In this document: piece by piece, positions 56,401 through 64,000 of the stretch | Numbering within the stretch: position 1 is the first letter of the stretch | How the letters are laid out: every line of letters starts with the position of its first letter | From: Nipponacmea schrenckii | Lineage: Eukaryota > Mollusca > Gastropoda > Lottiidae | DNA length: 64,000 nucleotides | Reading direction: 5' to 3' | Assembly (NCBI GenBank): GCA_030562195.1 | Contig: JAUJPP010000007.1 | Location: 32,547,769-32,611,768, forward strand | Notes under the pieces: model-generated | The model's input: only the letters and a program-made list of their open reading frames with translations | Database searches by the model: none | What the model was told of the DNA's origin: nothing | Program-made: the position numbers and the translations under genes

Positions 56401-59400
56401 ACTTTCTATTACTATTATCTTTTCAATGAGCTAAGCTAAAATATTCCTGCTTCTTAGACTATAGTATCTATTGGTCAAAGAGAAATCTGGAGTTTTATAT
56501 CCTACACTTCTGCACTTTATGGTCAAATGTTGAAAGATTTGTTGATGGTACATTATCTATTATATGGTTTCTGATAGTGTAAAATGTTTAGTCAATTTAA
56601 GAGAACTTTCAGAATATGAAAATAAATATATTTGTGTTAGAAGATTTTCAAACAGCCTCAACCTCCTGAAATATCACCTTATGAAATTAATAAAAAGTAA
56701 AAATCAATAGAGTTTATAATGTGTTTTCAGTAGCTTTCAGTCAGCAAAAGAAAATTGTGTCAAAATTACAAAATATTGCCTGTGAATGTGAAACATGTAT
56801 TAAAATATGTGTCAAAGTATTTAGTATATACTTGATAGCAGGCAAAGAGATGTCAACACATTTCAAGGTGGGAAAATAGGAATTTAGTAACAACTTGATC
56901 AATTATCTACAACTTATTGTGGCAATCCAACTGTTTAAGGTGTAAATCCATTTAAATTTATCCCCCAGTTACAAAATCATTTCTAACCTGTTTACTTTGC
57001 TGAACTGCTTAGTCCAATTTTCTTTCATAGAAATACTAATCTCTTTCGATACCTTAATCTTAATGTGGAAAGTTTGGCGTTAAATCAATGCTTTAACATA
57101 AGAGAAATAACTAATTTTTTAAATCTGTGTTAATTTTAAAATCTCTTAAATTTAAGATTTGAGTAGTCTACAATAAAATCTATTACCAAATTGCTCCTCG
57201 GACCCTATATGCTACATAATGTTGATGTAAACGATCCCTCAACAGATGGGAAAATAAAGAGGAGTATTGCCGTGCTGATGTATTAGCAAAATTGTCCTCA
57301 TTGCAATCTGAATTTCTTTTAAAAGAACCACGTTAGAATGTGAACTCATTATCATGTCCTTTCAATTTTTGTATTGAACTTGTTCATTTTGGCCAGTTAG
57401 TTTCTTCCATGATCTGCATCTCTCTGCTCAGTGAGACATATAAAAAGTGATCTTTGACTAGAAATTCTTTGTATAAATTTTAGAACTGAGTTTTATCACA
57501 ATTGTGTGTTAAATAGATAGCTTCTTGATAGCTACTGTTTTATAAAATAATAATTATCTATCAAGAATAGTCTAGAGTAAAGTTAGCTTCATGATTGAAT
57601 ATTGAAATCTATCAACTTTACTAGACAGACTGTCTCTAGTTCTATCTTTATATTTAATCATAATTTAACACTATTCTCTACTGTTTTATAATATAATAAT
57701 TATCTATCAAGAATAGTCTAGAGTAAAGTTAGCTTCTTGATTGAATATTGAAATCTATCAACTTTACTAGACAGACTGTCTCTAGTTCTATCTCTATATT
57801 TAATCATAATTTAACACTATTCTCTACTGTTTTATAAAATAATAATTATCAATCAAGAATAGTCTAGAGTAAAGTTAGCTTCTTGATTGAATATTGAAAT
57901 CTATCAACTTTACTAGACAGACTGTCTCTAGTTCTATCTCTATTTTATCATAATTTAACACTATTCTCTACTGTTTTATAAAATAATAATTATCTATCAA
58001 GAATAGTCTAGAGTAAAGTTAGCTACTTGATTGAATATTGAAATCTATCAACTTTACTAGACAGACTGTCTCTAGTTCTATCTTTATATTTAATCATAAT
58101 TTAACACTATTCTCTACTGTTTATAAAATAATAATTATCTATCAAGAATAGTCTAGAGTAAAGTTAGCTTCTTGATTGAATATTGAAATCTATCAACTTT
58201 ACTAGACAGACTGTCTCTAGTTCTATCTTTATATTTAATCATAATTTAACACTATTCTCTACTGGTTTATAAAATAATAATTATCTATCAAGAATAGTCT
58301 AGAGTAAAGTTAGCTACTTGATTGAATATTGAAATCTATCAACTTTACTAGACAGACTGTCTCTAGTTCTATCTTTATATTTAATCATAATTTAACACTA
58401 TTCTCTACTGTTTTATAATATAATGATTATCAATCAAGAATAGTCTAGAGTAAAGTTAGCTTCTTGATTGAATATTGAAATCTATCAACTTTATTAGACA
58501 GACTGTCTCTAGTTCTATCTTTATATTTAATCATAATTTAACACTATTCTCTACTGTTTTATAAAATAATAATTATCTATCAAGAATAGTCTAGAGTAAA
58601 GTTAGCTACTTGATTGAATATTGAAATCTATCAACTTTACTAGACAGACTGTCTCTAGTTCTATCTTTATATTTAATCATAATTTAACACTATTCCCCAC
58701 TGTTTTATAAAATAATAATTATCTATCAAGAATAGTCTAGAGTAAAGTTAGCTACTTGATTGAATATTGAAATCTATCAACTTTACTAGACAGACTGTCT
58801 CTAGTTCTATCTTTATATTTAATCATAATTTAACACTATTCCCCACTGTTTTATAAAATAATAATTATCTATCAAGAATAGTCTAGAGTAAAGTTAGCTT
58901 CTTGATTGAATATTGAAATCTATCAACTTTATTAGGCAGACTGTCTCTAGTTCTATCTTTATATTTAATCATAATTTAACACTATTCTCTACTGTTTTAT
59001 TAAATAATAAGTGTTAATCTACATGTATATATCAGAAGGTTGATTTGAATTAAGTTTAATTTGATCATAATTTAACACTAAATTATTATGAATAAATTGA
59101 AATATGAAAAAAAAAAATAACAGTAATAAATATTCTACACTGAAGTGAAGAGAAGATATAACCGTTTACATAGGGTTAAAGGATAAAAGCTTTACCGAGG
59201 GAAATGCTAATTTTTAGGACACTTAATGGGTTTGGATAAAACAATACTTGGATATATATATTTTTACAGTTACTTTCATTTTCCCACAGGCTTCATTAGG
59301 GGGTCTCTGATTCTCTTTGATGTTAAAAAATATAAAAAATAAAGGGATTAATTGAATATTTGAAGGTTAATCCTCTCTAATCTTAGCCCTCTTACTGCTT

Positions 59401-62400
59401 GATCAAGAAGTACATTAATAGAGGATGTGTTTATTTTGAAGTGGTCACCTGTGAATCCAAAACAATGTATCTCTACAACATGTAAAGAGGTTTCAAAAAA
59501 TAACATATAAGGTCTTACATATTGTACTTGTTCAAGGTTTCAAGTACCCTCATTGTCTTAACAGATAAAACTGATGACTTGATCCTAATCCCTCTTGTAA
59601 ATTCACTAATCTTTTCTTGATATCTGTAGTGGATAATATACACCCCTTGAAGTTCATTAGATCTCTCACATACATGTATGTTTGTATAAGATATTTCACT
59701 TACAAACACACTTTTCACTTTCTGGCACTTTTCTAGTATATGTTTAAAAGAAGAAAACATAAATAAACACAATCAAATGGTTACATCTGAAGCATTCACA
59801 AAATTTCCTACATAAATATTGACAATGTATATTGTGGCTATATTTTCACATTAAAAATTAACTCTCTTTAGTGATGCCAATGAAACAACAAATTACAGAA
59901 TCATTGAATAAAGATAAACAAACATATTCTAATGGGTACATCTGAAGCATTCACAAAATTTCTTACATAAATATTGACAATGTATTTTGTGGCTTTATTT
60001 TCACATTGCAAATAAACTCTCTTTGGTGATTCAAATGAAAAATGTATTGCCAAAACATACTGTTCTTCATTGATTTATATACCCATATTAGAGATTGCAG
60101 ACTGCATAGATCTTGGAAAAATACAAAAGAAATATTTTTAATTTAATAATTAACATACAATATTGAAATTTGTGAGGTTCTTTATAACAGTCTATTATAG
60201 TTAAACATATTTTGCTCGGTTACATTGAGCAAATGGCAATGTGGATAACACTCATGACCATCATGTGCAAGTCTGAATGCCTAATATAAATCATCTTCAT
60301 TCATAATTCCAATTGACCCTGCTGTAAATGGGTACAGATAATCTAGGAAAGATTAATGCCAAGAACGGCCAAGGTACATCCAAAAGGATCCTAAATTGTG
60401 TTAAATCCTTGTAAAATATAGCTGTTTCTTTTATAAATTCTTTTACTGTTTAAGCATCAATTCAAACCTCTTTGGTGTACACTCTAGAATATGATATGCA
60501 CTTTAGTTCTGATAAAATTGATAGAAATTTTTTTGAAAGCTTGTGCAACCAAATGCAGTGTTTAGTTTACAAGTATATGGTCATGAATGTTTATTACAAT
60601 TCATTGAATATATGAAATACAGGAGTATGTTATGTAAATGTTTGCCACCTTAAACCCCAATGATAGGAAATAAATCTTATAGCTTTGATAAGAAAAGTGG
60701 CTGATAAAAACAAAAAGGACAAATAAGATAAAAGGTAAAGTCAGGTATTAGACGTCAAATTTTCAAATCACTTTATATCATTGTTGAACTTCCTTTTTAC
60801 TGCTTAGAATAAAAAAATTGTAGAAATAAGTTAATTTAGAAAATATCTTTACAATCAAGGCAAAAACTTATTCCAGAAATCAGGCATTGGAATCAAAACA
60901 TTACCCTGTCTAACACACATAGAGAGAAAACTTCTGTGAAATCCATTAACTGAGACTGTGAGATAATTTTAAACCATAAGTAACATTTGCAAATAATATA
61001 TTTCAACTATGAAACTATGTGTCATTCTTATGTTGTAATAAAACACACTAAGGTAGATTGCAGCCAATTTGAATCTCTTCCTTGACTTAAGTCGAATCTG
61101 AAAAATCTTTAGTATATCAACAAAGTTTTCAAATCAAATCAATTGTGAACCACGATGTATACCTTTTATTTCAACTTAAGAACCCTTTATAGTTTTGTAT
61201 GTCTAAATGGTATCTTTGGGGCGACATAATTTACAAAATGAAAGGCTCATTATAGAATTACATAGCCATGACTGGTTTAGTCAACAATCTTGAATATGGT
61301 GTGTTGAAATTTAGATAGACTATGCTATTATCTTGTATTAGTCTATTATCTAGGTTTTTATAAGATATGATTTGAAGTTATGAAGCTTTTAATAATTTTT
61401 GTTCATAGGGTGATCAGGTTATTAATTGACTATAACACAAGATAGACGATGTTTCATAAATAATTGCTAAGTGATTTATCAAATATTTATAATGATCATG
61501 AATAAATTACAAAATGTGCTCAATTGAATATATATTGACTTATTTAATTTGTGTTGAAGTGTGAAAGCCCTAAAAATATAGTAATATATTGGATTAGAAA
61601 ATTAGACATGAACTTGGGCCATTATTCTTTGTGGATTTTAGTTTGTTCAATATTAGACGATGAAGCAGATTTTAACAATGTGCCTTAAAACAAAAAAATA
61701 AGTTGGTTCTAAAGACAAAAATTAAGTACAAATTATAGCATCAATGAAAATTTGTGGAGAAGTGAGTGACTAATTTGAAATGCATTCTATCAAAGTTATG
61801 GTGTGTTTATATGTCATAAAGAAACATTTGTAAACATTTAACAGTAACTATTGCTATTTGTTTAAATAATTGTGTTTGAAAGAGATGTCTTTGTTTAAAA
61901 ATATTTGGTGATGAAACAACAATTTTAAAAATCAAGGAAATTAGTTTTTGATGAAGGAAGTTCTCATGAACGTTCTAACATTATGATGTGATTAATAAAA
62001 GTTAGACGTTAAGTTTATTCACGACTGGGCTATGAAGAGATGGTCCATTAAATCTAGGAATAAGAATTTTTATGACGTCCAAAAGGTATGTGTTTTAAAT
62101 GTAGAAATTTTTGTCAATTGGTGAGCTGACTGGAATGATGTAAGTGTTTGTTTGATGTTATTTGTCTTAACCTTGGGAACTTCAACCATGTCAGAATGTT
62201 GGATTTTTTTATACAAAATGATTTGATGTATAGATAATCATTTGGAATTCTCTTCTTGATACACAGCACCTCATATGATAAAAAATATTTAATGGCTTTG
62301 AATCAATTGTGTATTAGTTTAACTTAATAGTTTAAACAATATTTCAGTAGAGTTATGCATAATATGTACAGGTTCGAAACCCGTTCAGGTCTCAGCCAAT

Positions 62401-64000
62401 TTTCAGCACTAAGATCTGTGTGCTATACCAAGAAAGTGTTATCCCAATAACGAAAAAATTGTTGCAACACCACTTTCTAAATGACTTGAAAATCATCACA
62501 TAATATGTACATTTACAAATACAGTAAAACCTCGTTATTGAAGTCGGCGTGTATAAGAATAATTCGAGATAAAAATATAGACAAACGATCATGGGATTAG
62601 CCGCCATCTTAAATATTAAGTGGATTTTTTCCCTTTTAAAAATAAAACAATAATTTTCAATGTGATTTTATTTATTAAATGATTATTTATTATTTAACAA
62701 TTTATTAACAAAATCAATAAATAATATTAAACGATTTTTCAATCTTACAAGTTTTTACATTTTATGGAAACTAGTAATGTTTTCAACATGAAATGAGTTT
62801 AAATCCTCGGTGCCATTTGTTCTTTAAGTGTGTCAACAATGGAAAGAGTCTTGCACTCGTTCGCAACACCTGTCCAGAGTTTAAAGGACTTCGTAACAAT
62901 TTGCAATGGGAATTAGACAATCCAACTATCCCCTGAAAGGGTCCTTCGTTAGATTTCCGATTAAACACATGACGACATGAAAATGACCATTGAGAATTTT
63001 CGTTTATAGACCTGCAGAGTAATTATGCTTTAATTGGTGTTAATTATGTTGATTTTAGTGAATAGGTAAAAATTATACATACGTGTATTATCGAAGATGA
63101 TCTTCGAGATACACATAGTGATTTAATTGATAATGTTTTGATGGGACCGCGAGATTAGGTCGACATATCCAGTTAATCGAGTTTCCCGAATTCGAGATTA
63201 ACGTATTTTTTTAAAGGGATTATAGAAGGATATTGCCGGGACCGCGCAAGGACCTCGAGTTAAACGGAACATCGAGATTACCGATGTCGAGATAACGAGG
63301 TTTCACTGTAACAAAATATAGCCAATCCAGAAACAAGGGGAACTTATATCAATCTGTCTCATCTGTATTTTATATACAATAATTAAGCTAATATACATGA
63401 AAGAAAACAGTAGAATATGAAACATATAATATAGATGGTGAAAGTATATATACAATGAATACATTTAGATATCGCCAGAGTGTACTAACTTGATCAGATT
63501 CTTAAAACTTACAACATAATATCATGTTTTTTGAGGAAAAGGGTATTAAATATCTGTGCTAATTTCAATTGTTGAAAACATTTCCCACAAATTCTTAATC
63601 TTCTCAAGTTTTTACTTAATTTATTAAAGTTGCAGCTTTTATTTAATATAAATAAAGGATGCACAGCTTCTGAAATGGTATCTTCACTAATTCAAACTTT
63701 AACAATGTTTACACAAACATCAGTTTGATATAATAAGATGACTAATTAATGACCAATTAACCACTTTTCATTGATTAATGTTCAATTAATTAAACAGAAT
63801 CTCTACAGATTATGTCTTCATATTTGATTATGTTTATTTGAACATTAATTGACTTCCATATATTCACAAATATCATTTATTGAACACATTCAGAATTTAA
63901 TTTCAACAGTAAAAGTCAGATATTCTTGTTCATCAAAATGACTATTTGTTATAAAAAGAGACAATATAGGGTAAGACTTAGAAACTATTGACTGTTAACA
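44432..64000 (+). CDS. RGS12: RGS12 orthologue, 5' part (PDZ and PTB exons); 3' part outside window
   Basis: RGS12 is a GTPase-activating scaffold. In vertebrates it carries PDZ, PTB, RGS, two Ras-binding domains and a GoLoco motif. It links receptors, G-alpha-i/o and Ras/MAPK components at the membrane and in endosomes or nuclei. Two coding exons are visible, 44432-45122 (coding from 44477) and 51002-53326. They join in phase 1/2 (AAG G|AG AGC) and give a 215-residue N-terminal extension, then PDZ (about 236-313), PTB (about 536-698) and a Ser-rich segment. The PTB region aligns closely with human RGS12, for example AFSGVCPDDKRFFGIVT and the SNSDSG motif after it. The RGS, RBD and GoLoco exons were not found before 64000 and should lie downstream. 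The long second exon contains one frame break. Confidence 0.9.
44477..45122 (+). CDS. RGS12: RGS12 first coding exon: 215-residue N-terminal extension
   Basis: It begins MLRYRFVPKQSSEKK and ends GSTDEEDSADK before the donor GGTACGT, phase 1. No domain is recognised. The segment is Ser/Pro/Val-rich with a basic stretch, KVIQKFGNGLRKLGYGR, followed by SSPVVVPPPVVAPVVEKPLP, a Pro/Val low-complexity run that could bind SH3-type partners. Human RGS12 reaches its PDZ domain after only about 20 residues, so this is an additional N-terminus. An uninterrupted reading frame of this length in AT-rich DNA, with exact phase to the next exon, supports it as coding. A downstream promoter could bypass it. 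Confidence 0.72.
46395..46620 (+). promoter_or_regulatory. Candidate internal promoter with CRE and CCAAT
   Basis: A perfect CRE palindrome TGACGTCA (46422-46429) lies 12 bp before the CCAAT-containing palindrome GATTGACCAATC (about 46435-46446). CpG-bearing sequence 'ccggccaaacggtcgtcc' follows, unlike the surrounding AT-rich intron. About 160 bp downstream a donor-like site 'aactggtaggtaaaa' could end a non-coding first exon that would splice to 51002. This is a sequence-pattern inference only. Confidence 0.3.
48789..49116. mobile_element. 328-bp MITE-like inverted repeat
   Basis: The arms of about 58 bp are roughly 90% complementary: 'gcacaggaagtggaggagcc' plus 'atcaatagagtcgtatcact' on the left, and 'gtgatacactctattgatgg' plus 'ttcctccaattcctgtgc' on the right. 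The arms also contain CACTCACTCACATA/TATGTGAGTGAGTG. The unpaired centre is about 200 bp. It lies in RGS12 intron 1. Confidence 0.8.
51002..53326 (+). CDS. RGS12: RGS12 large exon: PDZ, Ser/Asn/Gln-rich linker, PTB, Ser-rich tail (one frame break)
   Basis: It begins with a polybasic RRRKKR and then the PDZ domain: VKTVQVSRGKSGYGFTISG (GYGF carboxylate-binding loop), SPAEVMGLKPGDYVMSVNGE and SHDSVVRMVG. An acidic DSDSSEEE follows, then about 200 residues very rich in Ser, Asn, Gln and His (SQSSQSLKSGISGSNLQN, SQHSYSSQNSQSN). The PTB domain runs from VKAVVGYIGSIEMPS through FVLMDVQNDGVKL, AFSGVCPDDKRFFGIVT and SCHIFMVDPEL to HIILAVTNLYKG. SSNSSNSDSGLGFG follows, as in vertebrate RGS12. The frame ends at TAG 52873-52875. 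The next frame carries on as SHRSSRNDVMEPHHASSEN to RRFSESFAMASK and the donor at 53327. Dropping one T near 52860-52862 restores one frame. Confidence 0.88.
53853..53942. repeat. 46-bp tandem duplication
   Basis: 'cagttcttgctccttattta' plus 'aagcatttattgtaataatt' occurs twice head to tail, almost identical. It is a recent duplication. Confidence 0.92.
57190..57310 (+). repeat. SINE remnant
   Basis: 'gaccctatatgctacataat', then 'aaacgatccctcaacagatg' and 'ttagcaaaattgtcctcatt' match the order of blocks in the SINE body at 22430-22540. It is diverged and incomplete. Confidence 0.45.
57520..59010. repeat. 146-bp satellite, ten tandem copies
   Basis: Positions of 'aagaatagtctagagtaaag' are 57563, 57709, 57855, 57999, 58144, 58290, 58436, 58582, 58728 and 58874. 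Spacing is 146 bp with two short units (144 and 145). Monomers are about 97% alike. Each contains the palindrome AGACAGACTGTCT and AT-rich flanks ('ttttataaaataataattat', 'tttaatcataatttaacact'). The sequence before the first and after the last monomer is unrelated. It lies in an RGS12 intron. Confidence 0.97.
59778..60052. repeat. 156-bp tandem duplication
   Basis: 'acatctgaagcattcacaaa' plus 'aatattgacaatgtat' and 'tattttcacatt' through 'aactctcttt' occurs at about 59780-59872 and again at 59936-60028, with around 8% difference. Confidence 0.88.
60285..60400 (+). repeat. Dispersed repeat paired with 26614-26740
   Basis: It shares 'tgtaaatgggtac', 'ataatctaggaaagatta' and 'aaaaggatcct' with the copy in the TDRD12 intron. 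Confidence 0.6.
62522..63308. mobile_element. Pogo/Tigger-type (Tc1-mariner) non-autonomous element
   Basis: The ends are CAGTAAAACCTCGTTAT and, reversed, CAGTGAAACCTCGTTAT, flanked by TA on both sides (62520-62521 and 63309-63310). Subterminal 'cgagat' and 'cgagtt' motifs repeat in both ends, as in invertebrate Tigger elements. The length is 787 bp and no DDE transposase is recognisable, so it is a deletion derivative or MITE. It lies in the RGS12 intron. Confidence 0.85.

Larger units (their letters stand above)
53327..64000 (+). other. RGS12 intron, continuing past the window end
   Basis: The donor is AAG|GTGAGT. I searched by eye for RGS-domain exons and found none. Contents: a 46-bp tandem duplication at 53853, a slightly GC-richer unassigned patch at 54700-54880, a SINE remnant at about 57190, the 146-bp satellite, a duplication at 59.8 kb, a dispersed repeat at 60.3 kb and a pogo/Tigger-type element at 62.5 kb. 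The remainder is AT-rich with no recognised signal. Confidence 0.65.

Noticed and set aside
57520..59010. CRISPR-like array
   Set aside because: The whole 146-bp unit is repeated with no unique spacers, in an animal intron. It is a satellite.
62365..62400. B-box-like GGTTCGAAACCC, possible tRNA or SINE
   Set aside because: No A box or cloverleaf can be drawn upstream, so it is at most a repeat remnant.
62783..62968. 61-aa minus-strand ORF inside the pogo/Tigger-type element
   Set aside because: It has no helix-turn-helix or DDE signature and is too short to call a transposase remnant.

Overview
The window is AT-rich animal nuclear DNA with GT-AG introns, no operons and a heavy load of dispersed repeats. 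The two recognisable genes are metazoan orthologues. The abundant repeat family with ATACGCCCAC ends and (CCGT)n tracts, plus the tRNA-type SINEs, suggests a lophotrochozoan, most likely a mollusc. That phylum call is inference. All recognised coding sequence of the two host genes is on the + strand.

Positions 1-27128 hold the larger part of a TDRD12 orthologue (Tudor, helicase and CS domains; piRNA pathway). The 5' end lies upstream of the window. I could place 43 coding exons, all GT-AG and all phase-consistent, ending at a TAA at 27126-27128; together they give about 1,538 residues. Domain order is: acidic/Ser-rich linker, DEAD-like helicase with altered motifs II and VI, a C-X8-C-X5-C-X3-H zinc finger, two extended Tudor domains, a block of ARM-like helices, a CS (p23-like) domain and an acidic tail. 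The introns contain SINE copies, inverted-repeat (MITE-like) elements, fragments of the ATACGCCCAC family and a 1.14-kb TIR element with a zinc-finger ORF.

Positions about 27.5-44.4 kb are intergenic, with no gene I can support. The region holds two inverted-repeat elements (28.3 and 29.4 kb), a 2.9-kb array of the ATACGCCCAC family (31.2-34.0 kb), several minisatellites (38.5, 39.2 and 43.8 kb), a low-complexity stretch (36.7-37.0 kb) and a second, about 1.1-kb, copy of the element found at the window start (42.1 kb).

Positions 44432-64000 hold the 5' part of an RGS12 orthologue. A first coding exon (215 residues, no recognised domain, short upstream ORFs) is followed by a 5.9-kb intron. 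A 2.3-kb exon then encodes a PDZ domain, a Ser/Asn/Gln-rich linker and a PTB domain. This exon carries an apparent single-base frameshift at about 52,860. From 53327 to the end of the window is intron, containing a ten-copy 146-bp satellite and a pogo/Tigger-type element. The RGS, Ras-binding and GoLoco parts must lie beyond the window.

The two genes have unrelated roles, germline small-RNA silencing and G-protein signalling scaffolding. No previously undescribed multi-gene system is evident. The most unusual points are the extended TDRD12 architecture, the palindromic-headed repeat family, the nucleosome-length satellite and several hairpin-forming elements.
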